Below are positions 54,677 through 63,009 of a stretch of 64,000 bases of DNA, piece by piece. The DNA is taken from the NCBI RefSeq assembly GCF_026712205.1, contig NZ_JAPPUW010000007.1, positions 62,001-126,000 on the forward strand, given 5' to 3'. Position 1 is the stretch's first letter, and each line of letters begins with the position of its first letter. Source of the DNA: Pelomonas aquatica (GTDB taxonomy: Bacteria > Pseudomonadota > Gammaproteobacteria > Burkholderiales > Burkholderiaceae_C). Position numbers and translations under genes: made by a program. The notes beneath the pieces are model-generated. The model saw only the letters and a list, made by a program, of their open reading frames with translations. It was not told where the DNA came from and made no database searches.

Positions 54677-57436
54677 CTAGAGGTTCTTGAAGTCGCCCGC
54701 CGTCGAGACGACGAAGCGGTCGAGCCTGATGTGCTTGCGCCAGGCCGCATTGGCCTGCTCGACGGTGACGGCGGCCAGCTCGTCGTCGTCCTTCTGCACG
54801 GCGGCCCAGGTCTGGGCGCGCTCGGCCAGGCTGCCGAGCATGCCGGCCAGCGCGCCGATCTCGGCGCGCGCCTGCTTGCGGCTTTCCAGCATGTCCTTCT
54901 TCGCGCGGGCCAGCTCGGCCGCCGTGATGCCGTCGGCCGTCATGCGCGCCAGCTCCTCCTTCACGACGGCGATGACGCGGTCGCGCTTGTCCGGCGCATA
55001 GCTGGCCTGGATGGCGAAGCCACCGTCGTTGCCCCAGAAGCCCGCGCTCAGCGACGCACCGATGCCATAGCTCAGGCCTTCCTTCTGGCGCACGCGCTCC
55101 GACAGCCGGCTCTCCAGCCCGCCACCGCCGAAGACGTGCACGGCCAGCTCCAGCGCCGCGTTGTCGGCGTCCTCGCTGTTCAGCGCCAGGGTCTCGTGCA
55201 GGCGCACGATGGCGTTGGCCTTGTCGCGCGCAATGGCGTCGAAGCGCGCCGGCGGCACGTCCACATGCTGCGGGACGTGGCGCAGGAACTTCGGCGCCGC
55301 GGGCTTCTTCCAGTCGCCGAAGAGCTGGTCCAGCTCGGCGGCGAGGCCCTCCGGCAGCGCGCCGACCACGCTGACCTGGGCGTCGTTGGCGCTCCAGTAG
55401 TCGGCGTAGAAGCGCTTCACCTCGTCCAGCGTCGTGGCCTTCAGGTTGGCGATGCGCTCGTCCAAGCCCATCACATAGTCGGGCTGGCCGAGGTGCACGC
55501 CGCGGGCCTGGTTGTAGTGGCCGCGCGTGGCCTCCTGGCGCAGCACGCCGGGCTCCTGGCGCGAGGCCTCGATGCCGGCGAGGCCGGCCTTGATGTCGCG
55601 GTCGAAGGCGTCCTGCGGCAGCAGCGGGTGGCGCAGCACGTCGGCCACGACGCGCAGGGCCGGCAGCAGCGTGTCGCGCTCGGCGCTGAGGAAGACGGTG
55701 GCGCCCTGGTCGTAGCTGGTGATGCTGAGGCTGGCGCGCAGCTTGATGAGGGCGTCCTGTAGCTGCTGCTTGCCGTAGCCGCTGCTGCCCTCGTTCATCA
55801 GCGCGCCCACCATGCCGGTGCCGTTGCGCGCGAAGGTCGCGTCGCGCTCGCCCCAGCGCAGGCCCAGCATCAGCGCGACGCTGTTGCCGCGCGTCTGCTT
55901 GCGCAGCGTGTGCAGCGCGATGCCGCTGGGCAGCGTCGTGCGGCTCATGCGCGACTCCAGCACGGCGGGCACGGGGTCGAGCTGCTCGCCGGCCTCGACC
56001 TTGGGCGGGCCCTTGAGCCCGGCCAGGCGCTCGTCCAGCGCCGGTGCGGCCGGGATCTCGACGCGCGCCACCGCGCTCGCCGGCAGATAGCGGCCCAGCG
56101 TGCGGTTGGCCGGCTTGAAGTAGGCCTGGCGCACGCGCTCCACGTCGGCCAGCGTGACCTTGGGGATGTCTTCCATCAGCTGGAACAGCAGCCGCCAGTC
56201 GCCGGCCGCGATCAGCCCCGAGATCTGCTGGATCAGCGCCTCGGGGTTCTTCATCTGCTGGCGGTAGCCGTTGACGGCGATGTCGCGCACGCGGGCGAGC
56301 TCGCTCTCCTCGAACGGCCTGGCCGTGCGCCCCTCGACGAGGTCGAGCAGCTGGGTCTCGATCTTGCCCACGTCGGCGTCCGGCGGCAGGGCCGCATAGG
56401 CGCTGACGGTGCCGGGGGCCGCACCGCCGACGCCGGCAAGGCCCGCCGACACGGCCAGCTTGGGCTCGACGAGCTGCCTGTAGAGCTGGCCGCTGGGCTG
56501 CAGGCTCATCAAGAGGCCGTAGACGATGAGGGCCGGCGTGTCCGGGTGGGTGATGGCCGGCACGTGGTAGACCGCCAGCAGGATGGGCTGGCCGCCGACG
56601 CGGCGCACGACGACGGTGCGCTCGCCGTCCTGGGCCGGCTCCACGGTGTAGGGCTGCGGGATGGGCGCGGCGGGCTTGGCGACGGCGCCGAAGCCCTTGC
56701 CGATCAGCGCCAGCGTGGCGGCCTTGTCGAAGGCGCCGGCGATCAGCAGCGTCGCGTTGTCGGGCCGGTAGTAGCGCCTGTAGAAGGCCTGCAGCTTCTC
56801 GATGGGCACGTTCTCGATGTCGCTCCTGGGGCCGATGGTGGCGTGGCCATAGGGATGCCAGGCATAGGCCGCCGCGTTGACGCGCTGGGCCAGCACCGCG
56901 AAGGGCTGGTTCTCGCCGCGCTCGAACTCGTTGCGCACGACCGTCATCTCGGTGTCGAGGTCGGCCCTGGCGACGCGGCTGTTGACCATGCGGTCGGCCT
57001 CCAGGTCGAGCAGGAAGGCCAGCGTGTCGGCATTGGCGTTGAAGGACGCGAAGTAGTTCGTGCGGTCCACCGTCGTCGTGCCGTTGAAGCGCACGCCGCG
57101 CTGGGCCATCGCGCCGGGGATGTCGCGCTGGCGCTCGGTGCCCTTGAACAGCATGTGCTCCAGCAGATGGGCCATGCCGTACTCGCCAGGCGCCTCGTGG
57201 CGGCTGCCGACGCGGTAGGTGATGTTGACGGTGGTGGTGGTCTGCGTCGCGTCCGGGAAGAGCAGCAGCTGCAGGCCGTTGGGCAGGCGGTATTCCTCGA
57301 TGCCGCCGAGCTCGCGCACCGCGCTGGGCTGCACGGCCACGGCCGCGAGCGGAGCCTGGGGCTTCTGCGCCTGCGCCGGCGCCAGGCCCATGGACAGTAC
57401 GCAAGCCAGGGCCAGGCCGATTCGCAACGACTTCAT
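54677..57436 (-). CDS. Periplasmic M16-family zinc metallopeptidase
   Basis: The 919-aa product has a signal peptide (MKSLRIGLALACVLSMGLAP, cleaved after AQA). The inverted zinc motif HLLEH is at residues 90-94 (His90, Glu93, His94), with the third ligand in the later EMTVVRNEFERGEN segment. Four M16 subdomains make up the length, as in pitrilysin-like single-chain enzymes, the second half being inactive. It should cut peptides in the periplasm. It lies 28 nt upstream of the VOC gene and heads the minus-strand run. Confidence 0.94.
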   Translation of the reverse strand: MKSLRIGLALACVLSMGLAPAQAQKPQAPLAAVAVQPSAVRELGGIEEYRLPNGLQLLLFPDATQTTTTVNITYRVGSRHEAPGEYGMAHLLEHMLFKGTERQRDIPGAMAQRGVRFNGTTTVDRTNYFASFNANADTLAFLLDLEADRMVNSRVARADLDTEMTVVRNEFERGENQPFAVLAQRVNAAAYAWHPYGHATIGPRSDIENVPIEKLQAFYRRYYRPDNATLLIAGAFDKAATLALIGKGFGAVAKPAAPIPQPYTVEPAQDGERTVVVRRVGGQPILLAVYHVPAITHPDTPALIVYGLLMSLQPSGQLYRQLVEPKLAVSAGLAGVGGAAPGTVSAYAALPPDADVGKIETQLLDLVEGRTARPFEESELARVRDIAVNGYRQQMKNPEALIQQISGLIAAGDWRLLFQLMEDIPKVTLADVERVRQAYFKPANRTLGRYLPASAVARVEIPAAPALDERLAGLKGPPKVEAGEQLDPVPAVLESRMSRTTLPSGIALHTLRKQTRGNSVALMLGLRWGERDATFARNGTGMVGALMNEGSSGYGKQQLQDALIKLRASLSITSYDQGATVFLSAERDTLLPALRVVADVLRHPLLPQDAFDRDIKAGLAGIEASRQEPGVLRQEATRGHYNQARGVHLGQPDYVMGLDERIANLKATTLDEVKRFYADYWSANDAQVSVVGALPEGLAAELDQLFGDWKKPAAPKFLRHVPQHVDVPPARFDAIARDKANAIVRLHETLALNSEDADNAALELAVHVFGGGGLESRLSERVRQKEGLSYGIGASLSAGFWGNDGGFAIQASYAPDKRDRVIAVVKEELARMTADGITAAELARAKKDMLESRKQARAEIGALAGMLGSLAERAQTWAAVQKDDDELAAVTVEQANAAWRKHIRLDRFVVSTAGDFKNL

Positions 57437-57688
57437 TCAGGTCTCCAGGGTGCCGGCCGCGCCGGTCGCGTCAATGAGGCGCCGATTCTGACCGCAGTGC
57501 GCCTGCCCATCGGCCTCGCATAGGTCACGGCCAGGTAAATCGCGGGTGAATAAGACCTGCCGCCCTCCCTAGGCTTTTCCGGCCGTTAGGGGGGTGGCCG
57601 GGCGAGGTGCCGCCTAGGGTTGGTTCAAGAAGCGCAGCAGCGCCGCCCCTCCCCCTTTTGACGACTGCACCCCGCAAGGAGACAAGCC

Positions 57689-60061
57689 ATGGCCACCCCG
57701 CCCAAACCACCCCGCGCCGCCGCCATCCCCGCCGCGGCCCTGCCCGCCGACGCCGCCGGCGACGATGCCGACGAGCCGCTGGACGACGACTTCCACTTCG
57801 TGCTCGGCGAGCTGCTGGCCGCCTACAAGCCGGTGCTCGCGGCCGACCTGCAGCGCGCCGATTCGCCCGACGCCCTCATCAAGGATGCGCTGGCCAACCC
57901 GCCCAGCTGCGAGGACGAGTTCGCGCAGGCCATGGCGCTGTTCGAGCGCTTCAGCAGCGAGGAGGTCGCGCAGCGCGTGCTGCCCGCGGCCGTGCGCGAG
58001 CAGCTCGGCCCGCTGGAGCGCTGGCGCTGGTGCCTGCTGCATCTGCGCTGCTGCATCGTCTTCGGCTGGCTGATGTGCCGCGGGCCGCGCTCCTTCCGCG
58101 GCTCCAGCTACTACCTCTGGCGCTACTGGCGCTGCGTGCGCGAGGTGCTGGGCGCGCCCGTCGCCAATCCGCCCACGGCCGTCGAGCGGGCCGACTTCAA
58201 CCACCTCGTCAAGGCGCTGGCCGAGGCCTACAAGCCCTATCTGGACGACCAGCTCGCCAACGTCGAGTTCGCGCAGGGCCTGCCCGAGCAGGTGCTGTCC
58301 GGCCAGGTCGACTGCTTCGAGGACGGCGACGTCAACACGCAGATCCTCGAGCGCCTGCTCAGCACCGACACGGCCGCCGCGCTGATGGGCCGCGAGCTCA
58401 TCGCCAAGCACCGCGCCGACCCCTTCTACTGGTTCTGCCGCTGCTGGGCGCTGTGCGCCATCCGCTTCGGCTGCTGCCTGGCACGGGCGCGCAATCTGCG
58501 CGACGTGTTCCGCTGCCTGCGCAGCTACCGCGCCTGCCTGCGCCGCTGCCAGCACCCGCTGCACTGCCGGCTGACCGCGCCCACCGGTTGCGTGCGCGGC
58601 GAGACCGACATCCTGGCCAGCCGCATCCTCGAACCCGTGCGCGGCGATGCCGAGGGCACGGGCTTCGGCCACTACGTCATCGAGGTGCGCAGCCCCGGCG
58701 GCAGCCTGCTGAGCGGCGTCGTCATCTATCCCAGCAACCTGGGCCTGCCCGACGTGGCCGCCACGCAGGGCAACTTCTCGGTCGCGGGCGGCAACCTCGG
58801 CTGGGTGGACACGCGCAAATGCGCAGTGGACGCCGGCATCGAGCTGCTGACGTCGACCACCTTCACGCTGACGCTGCGCGTGTTCTCTTCCACCGGCGCC
58901 GAGCTGCAGCCGCCCTGCACCGGCAGCTTCGCGCTGTCGGTCAACGAGGTCTACATCAAGCGCGTCAGCACGCCCTGGTCGGTGGACTACCCCAACCCGG
59001 CCGAGCCGCTGCGCGCGGCCGACAGCGTGGCGGCGGCCCTGTCCACCGTCGGCGGCGGGCTGCATGTGCGCGGCGCGGCCAACGTGTACGGCTGCACCGG
59101 CGAGAAGATCCGCGAATACACCATCTGGGCCATCCCCGACCCGGGCTTCAGCGAACCCCAGCCGGCGCCGTTCACGAGCATCGTGCCCGGCGGCAGCTGG
59201 CGCCTCGTGACGCACATCGAGTTCAACGCGATGAGCATTGCCCAGCCCAGCGGCCCGCCGATCAACTACACGGCCGACCAGGTGCGCAGCAGCAATGTGC
59301 TGGACGGCAACCCCCTGCCCAGCATCCTGACCAACGTCTGGGGTGCGCGCAGCGAGTGCATCTGCGTGCACATCGACTCGACCAACTTCTGCAACTGCTG
59401 GAACGTGCCCTCTCTGGAGCCCGCGGGCTTCGACAGCAATTCGCTGCCCAAGCAGGATCCGCCCAACCAGTTGGGCGGCACGGGCAAGTTCAGCTTCCTG
59501 CTGCAGGTCATCGACACGGCCGGCAACAGCTACTACGACATCCAGCGCGCCTGGATCGACAACGAGCCCATCCAGGCCGCCATCGTCGGCATCGGCAACC
59601 AGGCACCCTGCTCCGACATGTACACCCAGACCCACGAGGGCATCTTCAAGACCGTGGACATCCGCGGCTACGCCTGGGACCAGTACATCGACCGCGCCGA
59701 CCTCACGGCGCCGACCAGCAACAACTTCGACAGCTACCAGGTGCACTTCAGCAAGCAGGGCGCGGTGTCGCCCCAGGTCATGCTGATCAACTCGACCAAC
59801 ACCGTGCCGGCGCGCGCGCTGGCCCTGCCGGCCGAGAGCCTGGCCACCGGCACGCTGACGCCCTGGAACCTGCAGGTGCTGGACGCCGCCAGCAACCCGC
59901 TGGGCCTGCCGGCCGACCAGCTGCTCGGCCCCGGCGAGGCCTGCGTCTACGTCGTCATCCTCGAAGCCTGGGACAAGACCGTCGTCAACGAGGGCAGCGT
60001 GCACGACTCCGGCTGGAAGCTGTTTCCCATCAAGATCATCAACGGACCGGAACCGCTGTGA
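57689..60061 (+). CDS. Cys/Trp-rich 790-aa protein with duplicated N-terminal domain, unknown function
   Basis: I do not recognise a family. Residues 34-155 and 169-287 look like two copies of one domain: both start with an AYKP segment (45-48, 180-183) and end in a Cys/Trp/Arg-rich helix (RWRWCLLHLRCCIVFGWLMC; PFYWFCRCWALCAIRFGCC). 17 of the 26 Cys lie before residue 302. There is no signal peptide. Residues 300-790 look like a series of beta-sandwich units (FGHYVIEVRSPGGSLLSGVV, KFSFLLQVIDTAGNSYYDIQ). A ribosome site (AAGGAG, 57676-57681) sets the ATG. The gene heads a three-gene operon (4-nt overlap with the DUF1360 gene). Confidence 0.85.
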   Translation: MATPPKPPRAAAIPAAALPADAAGDDADEPLDDDFHFVLGELLAAYKPVLAADLQRADSPDALIKDALANPPSCEDEFAQAMALFERFSSEEVAQRVLPAAVREQLGPLERWRWCLLHLRCCIVFGWLMCRGPRSFRGSSYYLWRYWRCVREVLGAPVANPPTAVERADFNHLVKALAEAYKPYLDDQLANVEFAQGLPEQVLSGQVDCFEDGDVNTQILERLLSTDTAAALMGRELIAKHRADPFYWFCRCWALCAIRFGCCLARARNLRDVFRCLRSYRACLRRCQHPLHCRLTAPTGCVRGETDILASRILEPVRGDAEGTGFGHYVIEVRSPGGSLLSGVVIYPSNLGLPDVAATQGNFSVAGGNLGWVDTRKCAVDAGIELLTSTTFTLTLRVFSSTGAELQPPCTGSFALSVNEVYIKRVSTPWSVDYPNPAEPLRAADSVAAALSTVGGGLHVRGAANVYGCTGEKIREYTIWAIPDPGFSEPQPAPFTSIVPGGSWRLVTHIEFNAMSIAQPSGPPINYTADQVRSSNVLDGNPLPSILTNVWGARSECICVHIDSTNFCNCWNVPSLEPAGFDSNSLPKQDPPNQLGGTGKFSFLLQVIDTAGNSYYDIQRAWIDNEPIQAAIVGIGNQAPCSDMYTQTHEGIFKTVDIRGYAWDQYIDRADLTAPTSNNFDSYQVHFSKQGAVSPQVMLINSTNTVPARALALPAESLATGTLTPWNLQVLDAASNPLGLPADQLLGPGEACVYVVILEAWDKTVVNEGSVHDSGWKLFPIKIINGPEPL

Positions 60062-60375
60062 CCTTGGACGAAATGGGCTTCTGGCCACGCCTGGCACTGG
60101 CCGCGCTCGCGGCCTGGCGGCTCACGCATCTGCTTGCGGCCGAGGACGGGCCCTTCGGTCTCGTGCTGAAGCTGCGCACGCGCCTGGGCAACGGCGCCTG
60201 GGGGCAGCTGATGGATTGCCCCTACTGCGTGTCGCTATGGGTGGCCGCGCCGCTGGCGCTGCTGCTCGCGCGGGACCTGCTCGGCTGGGCCCTGAGCGTG
60301 CTGGCGCTGTCGGGCGCCGTCTGCATCGTCGAGGCCGCGCTGGACACGCTGGCCTCGCCACGCAAGGAGAGATGA
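60058..60375 (+). CDS. DUF1360 small membrane protein
   Basis: The 105-aa product starts at GTG 60058, overlapping the preceding stop by 4 nt (GTGA); an ATG five codons in is possible. Two hydrophobic segments (LALAALAAWRLTHLLA and VAAPLALLLARDLLGWALSVLALSGAV) flank the DUF1360 hallmark DCPYCVSLWVA. The family occurs in some sporulation and phage-like contexts in other phyla, but its function is unknown. Here it sits between two other Cys-containing proteins of unknown function. Confidence 0.88.
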   Translation: MTLDEMGFWPRLALAALAAWRLTHLLAAEDGPFGLVLKLRTRLGNGAWGQLMDCPYCVSLWVAAPLALLLARDLLGWALSVLALSGAVCIVEAALDTLASPRKER

Positions 60376-60376
60376 C

Positions 60377-60622
60377 ATGGGATGTTGCGGACAAGGCCGG
60401 GCGGCGCTGCGCCAGGCCACGAGCCCCACGCCGGAGCGGCCGGCGGCCGGGCCGGCCGAGCGGCGCGTGCTGGTGCACTACCGCGCCGGCGCGCCCGTCG
60501 TCGTGCGCGGCGTGGCCAGCGGCCGGCTCTACGAGTTCGACGCCGCTCGGCCAACGCTCTACGTCGCCGAGGGCGACGCGGCGGCGCTGCTGCGGTCGCG
60601 CTGGTTCGAAAGATCGGACTGA
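60377..60622 (+). CDS. Small Cys-leading protein, 81 aa, unknown function
   Basis: The product begins MGCCGQGR, then a Pro/Ala-rich stretch, then one small beta-rich domain (VLVHYRAGAPVVVRGVASGR followed by LYEFDAARPTLYVAEGDAAAL). The RG(x)nSGRxYxFD pattern resembles small structural proteins of phage-like clusters, but I cannot assign it. It starts 1 nt after the DUF1360 stop, so the three genes are translated together. The convergent yfiN-like gene begins 2 nt beyond its end. Confidence 0.8.
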   Translation: MGCCGQGRAALRQATSPTPERPAAGPAERRVLVHYRAGAPVVVRGVASGRLYEFDAARPTLYVAEGDAAALLRSRWFERSD

Positions 60623-60624
60623 AT

Positions 60625-62436
60625 TCAGCTCGGCCTGAACAGCGCCGGCACCGCCTGCGGCTCGACGGGCCGGCAGAAGCCGAAGCCCTGCATCAGGTCG
60701 CAGCCCATCGCGATCAGCGCCGCCTCGTCGGCGGGCAGTTCCACGCCCTCGGCGACGACGAGCATGTGCATCGCATGCGCCACGTGCACCATCGATGCGA
60801 CCAGGGTGTGCGAGTCGGCGTTCGTCGACAGGCCGTGCACGAACAGGCGGTCGATCTTGAGCTTGCGGCAGCGGATGCGGCGCAGATAGGCCAGCGAGCT
60901 GTAGCCGGTGCCGAAATCGTCGATGGCCAGGCCGTAGCCCAGGCCCTGCAGCGTGAAGACGAAGGAGTCGGGCTTGTCGATGTCCTCGAAGCCGGTGCTC
61001 TCGGTGAGTTCGAACTCGACCTCGTCCGGCCCGAGCTGCAGGGCCTTGAGCTGCTGCAGGAAGCGCTCGCGGTGCTGGGGCTTGCGGCACTGCTCCCAGG
61101 ACAGGTTGATGGACACGGCCGGCGGCTTCAGGCCCAGGGCCTTCCACGCGTCCAGGTCGCGGCGCAGCACGGCCAGCAGGGCCAGGCCGAGCTCGACGAT
61201 ATGGCCCGAACTTTCGGCGACCGGGATGAACTCCGCCGGCGACACCCAGCCGCGCTCGGGATGGCGCCAGCGCGCCAGCGCCTCCAGGCCCTGCACGCGG
61301 CGCTGGGCGTCGTACTGCGGCTGGTAGGCCAGGCAGAACTGGCCCTGCGCGAGGGCCTCGACCATGTCGCGCTCCAGCGCCAGCCGCGAGCGCAGGGCCT
61401 CGCCGATCTGCGGCGTGAACGGCTGGAAGCTGTCGCGCCCGACCTGCTTGGCATGCCGCATCGCGGCGTCGGCACAGCGCATGGCCTCGCTGGCGTCATG
61501 CGCATGCTCGGGCAGGGAGACGGCGCCGACGCAGACATGCAGCGGCAGCCACTGGCCGCCGTGGAAGACCGGCTGCGTCAGCTCGTTCTGCATCTGCGCG
61601 ACATGGGCGCGCAGCGCATCGCCCTCCAGCCCGGGCTGGAGCAGCACGGCGAACTCGTCGGCCGACAGCCGGGCGGCCCGGTCGCCATGGCGGCACAGCA
61701 GCCGAAGCCGCTGGCTGACGGCCTGCAGCACGGCATCGCCCGCGGCGTGGCGGTGCTGGTCGTTGATCTGCTTGAAGTCGTCCAGGTCCAGGATGAGCAG
61801 CGTGGCCGCCTCCTGCTGCTGGAGCGCGCGCTCCAGCAGGCGGCGCATGTGCTCGCGGTTGGGCAGGTCGGTCAGCGCGTCGAAGTGGGCGATGTAGCGC
61901 GTGCGGCGCTCGACCTCCTTGATCTGCACGCGCAGGCGCTTGGACAGCCACCAGGCCAGGCCCGCCGTCGCCAGCAGCGTGCCCAGCGTCGCCGCCAGGA
62001 AGCCGGCCAGGTCCGTCCACATCGGCAGCCGGCTGGCTTCGACGTACAGGCGGCCGACCCGGCGGCCGTCGGCCATCACCGGCACCTCGACATGGGCGAT
62101 GCCGGCCAGCTCGTACAGCCAGAGCCGCTCGACGGGCAGGCGCGAGAACTGCGTGAAGGGCTCGCCGTCGGGCTTGGTCAGCCGGGCGTGGACGATGGCC
62201 GGGTTTTGCTGCAGCGCCAGCAGGCTCTCGCCGGCGTCGGCGCGGCTGTCGAAGACCATGGCGGCGGAGACCGTCTGCGCGACGATGCTGGCCTGGGTGC
62301 GCAGGTCCTCGGCCTGGCGGTCCAGCAGCCGCCAATACTGCAGCAGGCTCAGCACGAGGCCGAAGGCCAGCAGCGCCACCAGCGCGACCAGCAGTTCGCG
62401 CAGGCGGTCGAAGGCGTCGGTGAAGGCCGGCTTCAT
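60625..62436 (-). CDS. YfiN-like membrane GGDEF/EAL protein
   Basis: The 603-aa product has TM1 (residues 17-34), a periplasmic CHASE8-like region (VSAAMVFDSRADAGESLLALQQNP), TM2 near 141-164 and a GGDEF domain from 180. The GGDEF site is altered to SADEF (258-262), so cyclase activity is doubtful. The EAL domain is intact in its main motifs (EALARW, DDFGTGYSSLAYL, VAEGVE), so it should act as a cyclic-di-GMP phosphodiesterase. It overlaps yfiR by 4 nt, consistent with a YfiR-controlled sensor. Confidence 0.93.
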   Translation of the reverse strand: MKPAFTDAFDRLRELLVALVALLAFGLVLSLLQYWRLLDRQAEDLRTQASIVAQTVSAAMVFDSRADAGESLLALQQNPAIVHARLTKPDGEPFTQFSRLPVERLWLYELAGIAHVEVPVMADGRRVGRLYVEASRLPMWTDLAGFLAATLGTLLATAGLAWWLSKRLRVQIKEVERRTRYIAHFDALTDLPNREHMRRLLERALQQQEAATLLILDLDDFKQINDQHRHAAGDAVLQAVSQRLRLLCRHGDRAARLSADEFAVLLQPGLEGDALRAHVAQMQNELTQPVFHGGQWLPLHVCVGAVSLPEHAHDASEAMRCADAAMRHAKQVGRDSFQPFTPQIGEALRSRLALERDMVEALAQGQFCLAYQPQYDAQRRVQGLEALARWRHPERGWVSPAEFIPVAESSGHIVELGLALLAVLRRDLDAWKALGLKPPAVSINLSWEQCRKPQHRERFLQQLKALQLGPDEVEFELTESTGFEDIDKPDSFVFTLQGLGYGLAIDDFGTGYSSLAYLRRIRCRKLKIDRLFVHGLSTNADSHTLVASMVHVAHAMHMLVVAEGVELPADEAALIAMGCDLMQGFGFCRPVEPQAVPALFRPS

Positions 62437-62999
62437 GGCGCAGCGCCCTGGTGCCGCACATAGCGCGCCAGCCGCAGCAGCTTGGCGCTGACGGCCAGGC
62501 CCGCGCGGCGCGCGGCGTCGAGATCCACGTCGAAGACGATGCGCCCGTCCTCGACCTGCAGGTTGATCATGGCGCCCTGGTCGAACATCGCGGCCACGTC
62601 GGAGACGACGAGGACGGGCAGTTCGGCGAGCTGGGCGCGCAGGCCGGCCGGCAGGGCCGGCAGATAGAGCAGATGGCAGCTCGCCAGCGGGTCGCCGCGG
62701 CCCAGGCGGCGCACCTCGACGGTGAGCTGCCGGATCGAGCGCCCGGCCAGGCCCTGCAACGCGCCGTCCATGCGCCCCTCGCCCAGCGTGCACAGCTGCA
62801 GGCCACGGCCCGGCTGCTCGCGCTCGGTGGGCCAGCTGACGAACATCAGCAGGCGGTAGACGACCTCTGCCTTCAGCACCTCTGCGCCAACGGGCTGGGC
62901 GCGGGCCGGCCCGGCGAGGGCCAGCCAGGCCAGCAGCGCGCAGCCGAGCCGGCGCGGCCAGCGCCTGCTGCGGCTCGGGGTGGGCGTCGGCCAGCGCAT
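62433..62999 (-). CDS. yfiR: YfiR-family periplasmic regulator
   Basis: The 188-aa product has a signal peptide (ends ARA-QP near residue 35) and a YfiR/DUF4154 domain: AEVVYRLLMFVSWPTE at the start, and LCTLGEG with SCHLLYL supplying two Cys. The end contains MINLQVEDGRIVFDVDLDAARRAGL and SAKLLRLARYVR, typical of the family. In Pseudomonas, YfiR represses the diguanylate cyclase YfiN from the periplasm. It overlaps its partner gene by 4 nt and follows the TonB receptor by 10 nt. Confidence 0.93.
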   Translation of the reverse strand: MRWPTPTPSRSRRWPRRLGCALLAWLALAGPARAQPVGAEVLKAEVVYRLLMFVSWPTEREQPGRGLQLCTLGEGRMDGALQGLAGRSIRQLTVEVRRLGRGDPLASCHLLYLPALPAGLRAQLAELPVLVVSDVAAMFDQGAMINLQVEDGRIVFDVDLDAARRAGLAVSAKLLRLARYVRHQGAAP

Positions 63000-63009
63000 G
63001 CCGTGATTC

